This document shows positions 25,110 through 33,890 of a stretch of DNA of 64,000 nt, piece by piece (within the stretch, counting starts at the first letter, position 1; each line of letters opens with the position of its first letter). The stretch comes from Enterovirga aerilata (lineage in GTDB: Bacteria > Pseudomonadota > Alphaproteobacteria > Rhizobiales > Beijerinckiaceae). Made by a program: the position numbers and the translations under genes. A model generated the notes under the pieces. That model worked only from the letters and a program-made list of their open reading frames with translations, was not told where the DNA came from and did no database searches. The DNA is taken from assembly GCF_013044135.1 (NCBI RefSeq), contig NZ_JABEPP010000007.1, positions 248,001 through 312,000 on the forward strand, given 5' to 3'.

Positions 25110-26000
25110 ATGACGGCGACGCGGTTCAGAGGCTCGATGACGGCCCTGGTGACGCCCTTCCGGAACGGCGCCGTCGACGAGGAGGGCTATCGCAGCCTGA
25201 TCGAGTGGCAGATCGAGAGCGGCACCAAGGGTCTCGTCCCGGTCGGCACCACGGGCGAGAGTCCGACGCTCACGCATGACGAGCACAAGCGCGTGGTGGA
25301 GATCTGCATCGACCAGGCCAAGGGGCGCGTGCCCGTCATCGCGGGCGCAGGCTCGAACAGCACGGTCGAGGCGGTCGATTTCGCGCGCCATGCCGAGCGT
25401 GCCGGCGCCGATGCCGTGCTCGTCGTCACGCCCTATTACAACAAGCCCACTCAAGAAGGGCTCTTCCAGCACTTCAAGGCGGTGAACGACGCGGTCGGCA
25501 TCCCGATCATCATCTACAACATCCCGCCCCGCTCCGTGATCGACATGTCCGTCGCCACGATGAAGCGCCTCTACGAGCTGCCCAACATCGCCGGCGTGAA
25601 GGATGCGACCGCAAACCTCGCACGCGTCTCCCAGCAACGGCATGCGCTCGGACCCGATTTCATCCAGCTTTCTGGCGAGGATATGACGGCGCTGGCCTAT
25701 AACGCGGCCGGCGGCCACGGCTGCATTTCCGTCGTCTCCAACGTTGCTCCGGCGCTCTGCGCCGAGTTGCAGGAGAGCTCGCTCGGCGGAGATTACGCGA
25801 GGGCGCTCAAGGTCCAGGACCGTCTCGTGCCGCTGCACGATGCCATCTTCATGGAGCCGGGTCTCGCCGGGGCGAAGTGCGGGCTCGCGCTGCTCGGCCG
25901 CGGCACGGAGGAGATTCGCCTGCCGATGACTCCGGTGACGCCGCCCGCCAAGGCGGCGATCCGAGCCGCGATGGTCCATGCGGGCCTCCTGAACGCCTGA
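25110..26000 (+). CDS. dapA: 4-Hydroxy-tetrahydrodipicolinate synthase
   Basis: The first committed enzyme of lysine and meso-diaminopimelate synthesis, condensing pyruvate with aspartate semialdehyde. It has 296 residues, the usual length. The Schiff-base lysine is Lys164 in GVKDATAN, the catalytic Tyr is in [11 protein letters not shown], and GTTGESPTL is the pyruvate-binding loop. The start with GGAAG upstream is preferred over an upstream frame extension. smpB follows after 4 bp, so dapA-smpB and the peroxiredoxin gene form one operon. Confidence 0.95.
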   Translation: MTATRFRGSMTALVTPFRNGAVDEEGYRSLIEWQIESGTKGLVPVGTTGESPTLTHDEHKRVVEICIDQAKGRVPVIAGAGSNSTVEAVDFARHAERAGADAVLVVTPYYNKPTQEGLFQHFKAVNDAVGIPIIIYNIPPRSVIDMSVATMKRLYELPNIAGVKDATANLARVSQQRHALGPDFIQLSGEDMTALAYNAAGGHGCISVVSNVAPALCAELQESSLGGDYARALKVQDRLVPLHDAIFMEPGLAGAKCGLALLGRGTEEIRLPMTPVTPPAKAAIRAAMVHAGLLNA

Positions 26001-26004
26001 CCCC

Positions 26005-26475
26005 ATGGCGAAGGAACCGAAGGCGCGCCGCATCGTCGCCGACAACCGCGCGGCGCGGCATCATTACGAGATCGAGGATACGGTGGAGGCGGGCATCTCG
26101 CTCGTCGGGACCGAGGTGAAGTCGCTGCGCGCCAACAAGGCCTCGATCGGCGAATCCTATGCGGGCCCTTCGGGGAACGAGATCTTCCTCTTCAACGCCA
26201 ACATCCCGGAATACCTGCAGGCCAACCGCTTCAACCACGAGCCGCGCCGGCCGCGGCGCCTTCTGCTGAACCGGCGGCAGATCAACAAGTTCATCGGGGC
26301 GACGCAGCGCGAAGGCTACACGCTCGTGCCGCTCAAGCTCTATTTCAACGAACAGGGCCGGGCGAAGCTCGAGCTCGGCCTCGGCCGAGGCAAGAAGCTC
26401 CACGACAAGCGCGAGGCCGAGAAGAAGCGCGATTGGGAGCGCGAGCGCGGCCGGCTGATGCGGGAGAAGGGCTGA
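26005..26475 (+). CDS. smpB: SsrA-binding protein SmpB
   Basis: A 156-residue partner of tmRNA in trans-translation, which frees ribosomes stalled on broken mRNAs. It shows the family core: [18 protein letters not shown], then [16 protein letters not shown], and [12 protein letters not shown]. The basic, Lys/Arg-rich C-terminal tail that enters the mRNA channel is present ([13 protein letters not shown]). It sits 4 bp behind dapA, an arrangement common in alphaproteobacteria. The stop overlaps the next start (TGATG). Confidence 0.96.
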   Translation: MAKEPKARRIVADNRAARHHYEIEDTVEAGISLVGTEVKSLRANKASIGESYAGPSGNEIFLFNANIPEYLQANRFNHEPRRPRRLLLNRRQINKFIGATQREGYTLVPLKLYFNEQGRAKLELGLGRGKKLHDKREAEKKRDWERERGRLMREKG

Positions 26476-27038
26476 TGGCGGGGCCCGACACGCTGCCGGA
26501 CGGCCTGCCCGTACCTGTCGACGACGGCGCGGCGGACCATCTGCGCGGCGCGAGATTGCCGGACGTCGCGCTCCGGGCGACGGACGGAGCCTTCGTGTCG
26601 CTCGCGCGGCTTCCCGGCCGGGCGGTCGTCTACCTCTATCCGCGGACCGGAGAGCCGGGGAAGAACCCGGCCCCGGAATGGGACGCGATCCCGGGTGCCC
26701 GCGGCTGCACTCCGCAATCCTGTTCCTTCCGGGACCATCACGACGAGCTGAAGGGGCTCGGCGTCGACCACGTCTTCGGCCTCTCGACGCAGGACACGTC
26801 GTATCAGCGCGAGGCCGCCGAGCGGCTCCACCTGCCGTTCCCGCTTCTCTCGGACGAGGACCTCGCCTTCACGCGTGCGATGGACCTGCCGACCTTCGAG
26901 TTCGGGGGCATGACGCTCCTCAGGCGCATGGCCTTCGTCATCGACGGCGGCCGGATCACGCAGGTCTTCTACCCCGTCTTCCCGCCCGACCGCAGCGCCG
27001 CCGAGGTGGTGGCGTGGCTGCGGGGCCATCCTGCCTGA
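26475..27038 (+). CDS. Peroxiredoxin (AhpC/TSA-like, BCP-type)
   Basis: A 187-residue thiol peroxidase. The peroxidatic Cys is probably the first of GCTPQSCSFRD, with the second Cys close enough to act as resolving partner, as in BCP-type enzymes. The usual short PxxxT-x-x-C loop is lengthened by about 15 residues (TGEPGKNPAPEWDAIPGARG) between Thr and Cys, which I have seen in annotated rhizobial members. It ends abutting the convergent gene; the joined stop codons read TGATCA. Confidence 0.82.
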   Translation: MAGPDTLPDGLPVPVDDGAADHLRGARLPDVALRATDGAFVSLARLPGRAVVYLYPRTGEPGKNPAPEWDAIPGARGCTPQSCSFRDHHDELKGLGVDHVFGLSTQDTSYQREAAERLHLPFPLLSDEDLAFTRAMDLPTFEFGGMTLLRRMAFVIDGGRITQVFYPVFPPDRSAAEVVAWLRGHPA

Positions 27039-27356
27039 TCAGCCTGCGATCGGGGGAAGCTCGTCGAAGGAGGGGCGCGAGAGGCGCCAGGGCCGCGCGA
27101 GCGACGTGTTCGCGGCCTCCGACGGCCGGAGCGAGCGGACCGAGCCGTCCATCCGGATCTCCGCGATGTTCAGGAAGCCGAAGATCTGCAGCCGCGACGC
27201 GATCATCTTGGTCTCGCGATCCTCGGCCGCGATCACGAAGGAGCCGTTGGTATAGACGGTATCGAGAAGGCCCTTCTGGTCGCGGTTGTCGGAGCGGGCC
27301 GCCCGGGGGCCGGGAAAGCGCACGACGTTGCTGGGCGCGGCACTCTGGGAACGCAT
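27039..27356 (-). CDS. Small conserved-looking protein of unknown function
   Basis: A 105-residue soluble protein with a variable N-terminus. The middle (GLLDTVYTNGSFVIAAEDRE, then SRLQIFGFLNIAEIRMDGSV) is predicted to be strand-rich. No known domain or catalytic residues are recognised. It is convergent with the peroxiredoxin gene. The gap on its 5' side (27357-27540) is shared with the divergent universal stress gene. Confidence 0.55.
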   Translation of the reverse strand: MRSQSAAPSNVVRFPGPRAARSDNRDQKGLLDTVYTNGSFVIAAEDRETKMIASRLQIFGFLNIAEIRMDGSVRSLRPSEAANTSLARPWRLSRPSFDELPPIAG

Positions 27357-27540
27357 GACTCGTACTCACTCAACTGGAATCGACCGCCGCAGATTCGCGC
27401 GGAAGATTTAAGGCAGCGCTAACCACGCCGAGGCGCGCGGCCGATCCCCAGCGCGTTGGACCCTACACCCTTTCTCTGCGCCACTCGCTCGGGCACCATG
27501 CGCGCACTTCAGCGGGCAAGAAAGTCAGAGGGAACTACCC

Positions 27541-28377
27541 ATGAAGAACATCCTCGTCCCGACGGAGACGCACGAGGTGATGGCCTCGGTGCTGCAGACC
27601 GCTGCCCTCGTGCAGCGGCGCTTCCGCGGCTATGTCGAAGGTTTCGCGCTCCGTCCGGCCGTGCCCGATTACGTCCCGATCGACATGGTGAGCGGGCTGG
27701 CCTGGCACGTGGACGAGAAGGCCGACGAGGAAACCCGCCGCGCGGCCTTCCAGCTCTTCGAAAGCTTCATGAAGGAGATCGGCCTGCCGGAATCGCCGCT
27801 CGGCTCGCCCGAGCCGGGCTATGGCTGGCACGCCAAGGCGCCGGCGGGCGACATGTTTCTGGCGAGCCATGCGCGGATCTTCGACCTCGTGGTGCTCGGC
27901 CGTCCCGTCTCCGGCAAGGCGCAACCCTCGATGGCGAGCCTCGAGGCCGTGCTGTTCGAGAGCGGCCGGCCCCTTCTCATCGCCCCGCCGACCCCGCCGA
28001 CCTCGCTCGGCGAGACGGTCGTGATCGCCTGGAACGGCTCGACGGAGACGGCCCGCACCGTCGCCTTCGCTGCACCCTTCCTGCGCGAGGCGAAGCGCAT
28101 CATCGTGCTGATGGTGGAGGGCTGGTCCGTCCCGGGCCCGTCCGGCGAGCAGCTTGCATCCGCGCTCCGACGGTGCGGCCTGGATGTCGAGACGGTGATG
28201 GCGGCGCGCGAGCATCGCAACGACGGCGAGACGATCCTGGCCCGCGCGCAGGCGCTCGGCGCCGATCTCCTGGTCAAGGGCGCCTACACGCAGAGCCGGC
28301 TGCGCCAGATGATCTTCGGCGGCGCGACCGCGCACATCCTGGCCCATGCGGCCATCCCGGTTCTCATGGCCAACTGA
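27541..28377 (+). CDS. Tandem universal stress protein
   Basis: A 278-residue protein made of two UspA domains. The first (MKNILVPTETHEVM) is diverged. The second carries the nucleotide-binding pattern VIAWNGSTETART and GGATAHILAHAAIPVLMAN, close to the G-2x-G-9x-G(S/T) signature. Such tandem proteins are general stress factors. A plausible ribosome site (AGGGA) precedes the ATG. The NCS2 permease gene follows 12 bp later. No clear stress-type promoter is visible in the upstream gap. Confidence 0.88.
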   Translation: MKNILVPTETHEVMASVLQTAALVQRRFRGYVEGFALRPAVPDYVPIDMVSGLAWHVDEKADEETRRAAFQLFESFMKEIGLPESPLGSPEPGYGWHAKAPAGDMFLASHARIFDLVVLGRPVSGKAQPSMASLEAVLFESGRPLLIAPPTPPTSLGETVVIAWNGSTETARTVAFAAPFLREAKRIIVLMVEGWSVPGPSGEQLASALRRCGLDVETVMAAREHRNDGETILARAQALGADLLVKGAYTQSRLRQMIFGGATAHILAHAAIPVLMAN

Positions 28378-28389
28378 CGAGGTGGATCG

Positions 28390-29721
28390 GTGAGCGAGGG
28401 CTTCTTTCCCCGCTGGGTTCCGGCCCGGCAGACCGGCGCGGTGATGCCGGACGAGCGCCTGCCGCTCGGCCAGACTGTCGTCCTCGGCATCCAGCATGTC
28501 GTCGCCATGTTCGGCGCGACGGCCCTCGCGCCCATTCTCATGGGCTTCGACCCGAACCTCGCGATCTTCTTCTCCGGCGTCGCGACCCTGATCTTCTTCG
28601 TCGTCACGGGCGGGCGCGTGCCGAGCTATCTCGGCTCGAGCTTCGCCTTCATCGCGGTCGTGATCGCGGCCACCGGCTATGCCGGCTCCGGACCGAATCC
28701 CAACATCCCCGTCGCGCTCGGGGGGATCATCGCGGCCGGCGTCGTCTACACGGCGATCGGCATCGTCGTCGCGGCCGCGGGGCCGGGCTGGATCGAGCGG
28801 GTGATGCCGCCGGCCGTGACCGGCGCGATCGTCGCCGCGATCGGGCTCAACCTCGCGCCCATCGCCGTCAAGGGCGTCTCCGGCTCCCAGACGGACATCT
28901 GGATCGGGCTCGCGACGGTGGTCGCCGTGGGAGCGGTCGCGGTCTACGCGCCCGGGATGGCGCGGCGCCTGCCGATCCTCATCGGCGGGGCGATCGCCTA
29001 TCTCCTGCACCTGGTGCTCGCGAACGGGCTCGGGCTCGCCAAGCCGATCGACTTCTCGGGCGTCGCGCAGGCCGCCTGGTTCGGCATGCCGCGCTTCGTG
29101 GCGCCCGTCTTCGAGGCGAATGCGATGTGGCTCATCGCGCCCGTCGCGGTGGTGCTCGTGGCCGAGAACCTCGGCCACGTGAAGGCGATCGGCGCCATGA
29201 CCGGCCGCAGCCTCGATCCCTATCTCGGCCGCGCCTTCATCGGCGACGGCGTCGCGACCATGATCTCCGGCTATGGCGGCGGGACGGGCGTGACGACCTA
29301 TGCCGAGAACATGGGCGTGATGGCGGTGACGCGGATCTATTCGACGCTGGTCTTCGTGGCCGCCGCGATCGTCGCGCTTCTTCTCGGGCTCTCGCCGAAA
29401 TTCGGCGCCCTGATCCTGACGATCCCCGGCCCGGTGATCGGCGGGCTTTCCATCGTGGTCTTCGGCCTGATCACGGCGACGGCCGGCCGGATCTGGGTGG
29501 AGAACGGGGTCGACTTCTCCCGGGCCCGCAACCTCCTCACGGTGGGCGTCGCGGTCGTGCTCGGCGCGGGCGATCTCACGATCAGGATCGGCTCCTTCAC
29601 GCTCGGCGGCATCGGGACCGCGACCTTCGGGGCGATCATCTTCTATCACCTGCTCCGCGACGACAGGGCAGGGGAGATCGCGACCGCCGACGGCGCGGCG
29701 GGACGTCCCGTCAGCCGCTAG
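28390..29721 (+). CDS. NCS2-family nucleobase permease
   Basis: A 443-residue inner-membrane transporter with about 14 predicted helices. Family landmarks are GIQHVVAMFGATALAPILMG at the N-terminus, YLGSSFAFIAVV, and LVAENLGHVKAIGAM. The acidic TM10 motif lies in the GDGVATMISGYGGGTGVTTY region. It is closest in type to uracil permeases (UraA/RutG). The start is GTG 28390 with GAGGTGG upstream. It probably imports uracil or a related pyrimidine; the link to the pyr genes 3.4 kb away may be coincidental. Confidence 0.87.
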   Translation: MSEGFFPRWVPARQTGAVMPDERLPLGQTVVLGIQHVVAMFGATALAPILMGFDPNLAIFFSGVATLIFFVVTGGRVPSYLGSSFAFIAVVIAATGYAGSGPNPNIPVALGGIIAAGVVYTAIGIVVAAAGPGWIERVMPPAVTGAIVAAIGLNLAPIAVKGVSGSQTDIWIGLATVVAVGAVAVYAPGMARRLPILIGGAIAYLLHLVLANGLGLAKPIDFSGVAQAAWFGMPRFVAPVFEANAMWLIAPVAVVLVAENLGHVKAIGAMTGRSLDPYLGRAFIGDGVATMISGYGGGTGVTTYAENMGVMAVTRIYSTLVFVAAAIVALLLGLSPKFGALILTIPGPVIGGLSIVVFGLITATAGRIWVENGVDFSRARNLLTVGVAVVLGAGDLTIRIGSFTLGGIGTATFGAIIFYHLLRDDRAGEIATADGAAGRPVSR

Positions 29722-29827
29722 AGGCGGCGCCCCGCGGGGCAGGCTTGCACGATTCGTGCTGCCTGCCGGCGAGAAGCGGATTAGAGACATCCGTCCGCCT
29801 CGCCGACCGCGTATACCGAGGGCCCTG

Positions 29828-30853
29828 ATGCAGATCTCCCGTCCCTATCTCATGTTCCTCGGCGACGTGCCGGACACGCTCGCCGCCAAGACGGCCTACG
29901 GCATCGTCGATTGGCGCCGGGACTGGTGCCTCGGCCAGCTCCGCCTGCCCGGCTGCAAGGCGGATCTCGGCCTTCCGGACATCACGGTCGAGGAGGCCGC
30001 CGCCCAGGGCGCCAAGACCATGATCGTCGGCATCGTGAATGCCGGCGGCGTGCTGAACGAGGCTTGGGTGCCGTCGATCCTCAAGGCGCTCGAATGCGGG
30101 ATGGACGTCGCGAGCGGGCTGCATATCCGCCTGGGCTCCGATCCCCGCATCGCCGCGGCCGCGGCGGAACACGGCCGGCAGCTTTTCGACGTCCGCCAGT
30201 CCGACCAGCGCTTCGCCACCGGGAAGGGCGTCAAGCGCACCGGCCTGCGCCTCCTCACGGTCGGGACCGACTGCTCGGTCGGCAAGAAGTACACCGCCCT
30301 CGCGCTCGAGCGCGAGATGACGGCGCGCGGCCTCGATGCCGAGTTCAAGGCGACCGGCCAGACGGGCGTCTTCATCTCCGGCCGCGGCGTCGCGATCGAC
30401 GCGGTGGTGGCCGACTTCATCTCGGGCGCGGTCGAGTGGATCTCGCCCGATGCGGCTCCGGATCACTGGGACCTCGTCGAGGGCCAGGGCTCGCTCTTCC
30501 ATCCCTCCTTTGCGGGCGTGACGCTGGGGCTGCTGCACGGCGCGCAGCCCGACGCCTTCGTGGTCTGCCACGAGCCGACCCGCACGAACATGCGCGGGGT
30601 CAGGCATCCGCTGCCGACCATCGCCGAGGTGATCGACCTCACGGTCCGCTGCGGCCGGCTCACGAACCCGGCCATCAGGCCGGTCGGCATCGCGGTGAAC
30701 ACGCAGGCGCTCGCGGAGGACGAGGCGAAGACCTACCTGGCCAAGGTCGCGGCCGAGCACGACCTGCCCGCGACCGATCCGATCCGGTTCGGCGTCGGCC
30801 CGATCGTCGACCGCCTCGAGGCGGAGTTCCCGCGCGCCCGTGCCGCATCCTGA
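29828..30853 (+). CDS. DUF1611 / DgcN-like N-acetyltransferase
   Basis: A 341-residue protein with an N-terminal Rossmann-like part and a C-terminal P-loop domain. The P-loop is VGTDCSVGKKYTALALE. Downstream features are DLVEGQGSLFHPSFAG, HEPTRTNMRG and NTQALAEDEAK. Members of this family (DgcN) acetylate D-glutamate during D-glutamate breakdown and normally stand next to dgcA, a dipeptide-epimerase-like gene. No dgcA is present here, so the physiological substrate is open. It is separated from the permease by about 106 bp. Confidence 0.8.
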   Translation: MQISRPYLMFLGDVPDTLAAKTAYGIVDWRRDWCLGQLRLPGCKADLGLPDITVEEAAAQGAKTMIVGIVNAGGVLNEAWVPSILKALECGMDVASGLHIRLGSDPRIAAAAAEHGRQLFDVRQSDQRFATGKGVKRTGLRLLTVGTDCSVGKKYTALALEREMTARGLDAEFKATGQTGVFISGRGVAIDAVVADFISGAVEWISPDAAPDHWDLVEGQGSLFHPSFAGVTLGLLHGAQPDAFVVCHEPTRTNMRGVRHPLPTIAEVIDLTVRCGRLTNPAIRPVGIAVNTQALAEDEAKTYLAKVAAEHDLPATDPIRFGVGPIVDRLEAEFPRARAAS

Positions 30854-31032
30854 CGGAGGCGGGCGTCCGGCCCGATCCGCGCCGGCACGCGCATCCCTGG
30901 CGCGACACCTTCCCGGCATCGTGCGGCGCCGGCGCAGGCAGCGCCGCCGCGACCGCGGGGCTCCCTTGCCTTCTTCCGACCGATGGAGGAGGCGAGCCCC
31001 CCGGGCTGTGATCCCAGTCCTATGAGGGCAGA

Positions 31033-31638
31033 ATGGCAGATGTGACCGAGATGGCGGGCGATCCCCCCGCCGGCCGCCCGAGCCGGGCGGAGGCGGAGGA
31101 GGCGGTCCGGACGCTGATCCGCTGGGCCGGCGACGATCCGGGCCGGGAGGGTCTGGCCGAGACGCCGGCGCGCGTGGTGCGGGCCTTCTCGGACTGGTTC
31201 TCCGGCTACGGGCAGGACCCGGCCGGGTATCTCCGCCGCACCTTCGAGGAGGTCGGCGGCTACGATGAGATCGTGGTGCTGAAGAGCATCCCGTTCGAGT
31301 CCCATTGCGAGCACCACATGGCGCCGATCATCGGCGAGGTGCATATCGGCTACCTGCCGCGCAACCGCGTGGTCGGGATCTCCAAGCTCGCCCGGCTCGT
31401 GGATGCCTATGCGCGCCGGCTCCAGATCCAGGAGCGGCTGACCGCCGAGATCGCCGACACGCTCCAAGAGGTGCTGCAGCCGCGCGGCGTCGCCGTGGTG
31501 GTCGAATCGAGCCACGAATGCATGACGACCCGCGGGGTCCACAAGCGCGGCGTCAGCATGGTGACGAGCCGGATGCTGGGGGCCTTCCGGGACAATCCGG
31601 CAACACGGCGCGAATTCTTCGCCGCGATCGGGAAATAG
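31033..31638 (+). CDS. folE: GTP cyclohydrolase I
   Basis: A 201-residue enzyme that makes dihydroneopterin triphosphate, the first step toward folate. The zinc ligands are Cys92 and His95 (HCEHHMAP) and Cys163 (HECMTTRGV). The catalytic core [18 protein letters not shown] is intact. The start is ATG 31033 with GAGGG upstream. It stands alone; the other folate genes are not visible here. Confidence 0.95.
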   Translation: MADVTEMAGDPPAGRPSRAEAEEAVRTLIRWAGDDPGREGLAETPARVVRAFSDWFSGYGQDPAGYLRRTFEEVGGYDEIVVLKSIPFESHCEHHMAPIIGEVHIGYLPRNRVVGISKLARLVDAYARRLQIQERLTAEIADTLQEVLQPRGVAVVVESSHECMTTRGVHKRGVSMVTSRMLGAFRDNPATRREFFAAIGK

Positions 31639-31710
31639 CCGGGCCGTTCCGCGTTCTTTCCGGCGCCGCGGGTCCCGTGCGGCTCGTGCAAGACCGGAAG
31701 GAACGGTTCC

Positions 31711-31884
31711 ATGCTGCGCTGGGCGCTCATCTTCTTCATCATATCGCTCGTTGCCGGTGCGCTCGGCTTCACGGGCATCGCGGCCGGGGCGGGCCGCATC
31801 GCGCGGCTCCTTTTCGGGCTGTTCCTCGTGCTCGCGATCCTCGTCGTGGTCGTGGCGCTGCTGATCGGGCAGGCGATCTTCTGA
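31711..31884 (+). CDS. DUF1328 small membrane protein (YtjA-like)
   Basis: A 57-residue protein beginning [19 protein letters not shown], with two hydrophobic helices and the family pattern GFTGIAAGA followed by a Val/Leu/Ile-rich second helix. YtjA-type proteins are small inner-membrane proteins often induced by stress. AAGGAA precedes the ATG. It lies between folE and a secreted unknown. Confidence 0.9.
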   Translation: MLRWALIFFIISLVAGALGFTGIAAGAGRIARLLFGLFLVLAILVVVVALLIGQAIF

Positions 31885-31951
31885 CCCGCCGGTCCGGGCC
31901 GCGTTGCCGCAACGGCCGCGCTCGGGTAGCCTTGCGGCATCATCTCCAGGG

Positions 31952-31969
31952 GCCGGCCCTCGGGCCGGC
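31952..31969 (+). promoter_or_regulatory. 8-bp GC stem-loop directly ahead of the next gene
   Basis: GCCGGCCC (31952-31959) pairs exactly with GGGCCGGC (31962-31969), leaving a 2-base loop. It ends 10 bases before the ATG at 31980 and just ahead of its GAAGAAGG ribosome site. No T-run follows. It may slow translation or protect the mRNA end. Confidence 0.4.
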
Positions 31970-31979
31970 TGAAGAAGGC

Positions 31980-32285
31980 ATGTCGATGCGGCTCGTTATC
32001 ATGGCGGCGGGGGCGGTTGCGGTCGGGGCGGCTCTGGCCGGGCCGGCGGCCGCCGACGGCCATCCGCCGTTCTATGGCTATTCGCCGTATCTCGGCGGAC
32101 CGGCCGCCTATTTCACGCCGGAGGACGACGTCCGCGCGGCCTCGGTCCAGAGCGACGGCCTGCCCGGCATGGGGACCCGCACCTACTATCGGGGCGGCCC
32201 GTTCTTCACCTACCAGTCCGTCAGGCCGAAGCCCGCCGCCATGCCGCGTCACAGCCGGCGCCGGGCACTCGTCACCAAGGGATGA
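31980..32285 (+). CDS. Small secreted protein of unknown function
   Basis: A 101-residue protein starting MSMRLVIMAAGAVAVG, with a signal peptide cut after AAADG. The mature part is rich in Tyr, Pro and Gly (FYGYSPYLGGPAAYFTP) with no Cys and a basic end (RHSRRRALVTKG). A second in-frame ATG lies at 31986. It looks like a periplasmic or outer-membrane-associated small protein. It is not a known family to me; confidence is moderate because the signal peptide and context are convincing. Confidence 0.6.
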   Translation: MSMRLVIMAAGAVAVGAALAGPAAADGHPPFYGYSPYLGGPAAYFTPEDDVRAASVQSDGLPGMGTRTYYRGGPFFTYQSVRPKPAAMPRHSRRRALVTKG

Positions 32286-32339
32286 CGCCGGCGGCGAAAA
32301 CGCCGCACCGCTTCCTCCCGCCGGCCGCATACCGTCGCC

Positions 32340-32365
32340 GGAACGGCTCTGCGCCCGGCCACGTT
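32340..32365 (+). promoter_or_regulatory. EcfG-type general-stress promoter
   Basis: GGAAC (32340-32344), a 17-bp spacer, then CGTT (32362-32365). This matches the published alphaproteobacterial EcfG consensus GGAAC-N16/17-CGTT exactly. It ends 28 bp before the ATG at 32394, and two further exact matches occur at 40426-40533. Confidence 0.75.
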
Positions 32366-32393
32366 CTGGGCACAAGGGGCAGGGAGAAACATC

Positions 32394-32963
32394 ATGCAGA
32401 TCAGTGGCCTTGCTAAGGTTCTTACGGCAGGCGCCTTCGCGGCGACGCTTGCCGTGTCCGCATCGGGCAGCGCGCAAGCCGCGCCGCTGCCCGTGACGAG
32501 CCCGAACACCCTTGCCGCGGCGCCGCAGACCGACGAGGTCCGGTGGCGCGGCGGCTATCGCCGCGGCTGGGGCGCGGGCCCCTTCGTCGCCGGCGCGGCG
32601 CTCGGCATCATCGGGGCGGCCGCGGCGGCGAACGCCTACCCGTATTACGGCTCTCCGTATTACGGCGGCTACTACCCGGCCTATTACGGGTACGGCTACG
32701 GCTACCCCTACTCCTATTACTCCTACCCCGCCTACTATCCGGCCTATTACGGCGGCTGGGGCTATCGGCGGGCCTATTGGGGGCCGCGCTACGGCTATCG
32801 CCGCGCCTATTGGGGCGGGCGCCCCGGCTTCTACCGTGGCGACGGATATTACGGCGGAGGCCGTGGCTTCTACCGTGCCGGCTACTATGGCGGCAGCCGT
32901 GGCTTCTACCGCCCGGGCGGCTACGGCGCCGGCGGCGCCGGCAAGGTGTATTACCGCCGCTGA
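32394..32963 (+). CDS. Secreted Gly/Tyr-rich repeat protein
   Basis: A 189-residue protein with signal peptide (cut after AQAA) and a short hydrophobic segment (VAGAALGIIGAAAAANAY). A long tail is rich in Gly, Tyr, Arg and Pro. Short repeats are clear: YRRAYWG twice, RGFYR twice, and many YYGG/PAYYGG units. Such proteins are abundant surface or matrix proteins in rhizobia, with no catalytic motif. It has its own EcfG-like promoter and a strong terminator, so it is a one-gene stress transcript. Confidence 0.75.
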   Translation: MQISGLAKVLTAGAFAATLAVSASGSAQAAPLPVTSPNTLAAAPQTDEVRWRGGYRRGWGAGPFVAGAALGIIGAAAAANAYPYYGSPYYGGYYPAYYGYGYGYPYSYYSYPAYYPAYYGGWGYRRAYWGPRYGYRRAYWGGRPGFYRGDGYYGGGRGFYRAGYYGGSRGFYRPGGYGAGGAGKVYYRR

Positions 32964-32985
32964 GAGCTCGGCTTCGCGCGACACG

Positions 32986-33008
32986 GGGCGGCCTTCGGGC
33001 CGCCCTTT
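32986..33008 (+). terminator. Terminator of the Gly/Tyr-rich gene
   Basis: An 8-bp stem GGGCGGCC / GGCCGCCC with a stable TTCG tetraloop, followed by TTTCCTT. It lies 22 bp after the stop codon. Confidence 0.85.
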
Positions 33009-33125
33009 CCTTATCTCCGGCCCCGCCGAGCGCCCGCGACGTCGCCATCCTTCACAGCGACGCGCTCCCGACGGGTTGACCTCGGGCCCGCGGCATCGGA
33101 AGCGGGGCGGCCAGCGGAGAAGAGG

Positions 33126-33890
33126 ATGTCGAGCGCGAGCCCCGTTTTCGGGACAGGCGGGGAGGGGAGCCTAGCGCCCAGCCCGCCGGTCGAGCTGGAG
33201 CCGGCGCGAAGGCTCATCATCGCGCTGGACGTGCCGACGCCGCTGGAGGCGGAGCGCCTCGTCGAGCGGCTCGGGGACCTGCCGGTCGTCTTCAAGATCG
33301 GCCACCAGCTCGCCTATACCGGCGGGCTGACGGTGGCCGAGCGGCTTGCCAAGGCCGGGCGCGAGGTCTTTCTCGACCTGAAGCTGCACGACATCCCCCG
33401 CACGGTGGAGGAGGGGGTGCGCTCGCTCGCCGGCTTCGGGGCGAGGTTCCTGACGGTCCATGCCTATCCCCAGACGATGCGGGCCGCGGTCGCGGGGGCG
33501 AACGGGTCCGGCCTCGCGCTGCTGGCCGTGACGGTCCTCACCTCCATGAACGACGGTGACGCGGCGGAGGCCGGCTATGCCTGCCCGGTCGCCGAACTCG
33601 CACGGCGGCGCGCCGCGGATGCGGTCGCGGCCGGGATCGGCGGGCTCGTCTGCGCTGCCTCCGAAGCCCGGGCGCTGCGGGAGATCGTCGGCCCCGGGCG
33701 GGCTCTCGTCGTTCCCGGCATCCGGCCCGCGGGCGAGGCGGCCGGCGACCAGAAGCGCGTGACGACGCCCGCGGATGCGATGCGGGCCGGGGCCGACCTG
33801 ATCGTCGTCGGGCGCCCGATCACGGCCGCGCCCGACCCGCTCGCGGCCGCGCAGGCCATCATCGCCGGCATCGCGGAGGGCGCCACGTGA
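33126..33890 (+). CDS. pyrF: Orotidine 5'-phosphate decarboxylase
   Basis: The last step of UMP synthesis: decarboxylation of OMP. 254 residues, with the catalytic Asp84-Lys86-Asp89 array in [10 protein letters not shown], and the substrate loops [10 protein letters not shown] and DLIVVGRPI. About 25 extra residues precede the conserved core ([13 protein letters not shown]), so the true start may be downstream. It is the first of four overlapping or nearly abutting genes pyrF-pyrC-pyrE-pyrD, and its stop overlaps the pyrC start (GTGA). Confidence 0.95.
   Translation: MSSASPVFGTGGEGSLAPSPPVELEPARRLIIALDVPTPLEAERLVERLGDLPVVFKIGHQLAYTGGLTVAERLAKAGREVFLDLKLHDIPRTVEEGVRSLAGFGARFLTVHAYPQTMRAAVAGANGSGLALLAVTVLTSMNDGDAAEAGYACPVAELARRRAADAVAAGIGGLVCAASEARALREIVGPGRALVVPGIRPAGEAAGDQKRVTTPADAMRAGADLIVVGRPITAAPDPLAAAQAIIAGIAEGAT

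Noticed and set aside
27357-27540. EcfG promoter before the universal stress protein gene
   Set aside because: Only GGAAT occurs and no CGTT follows at the right distance.
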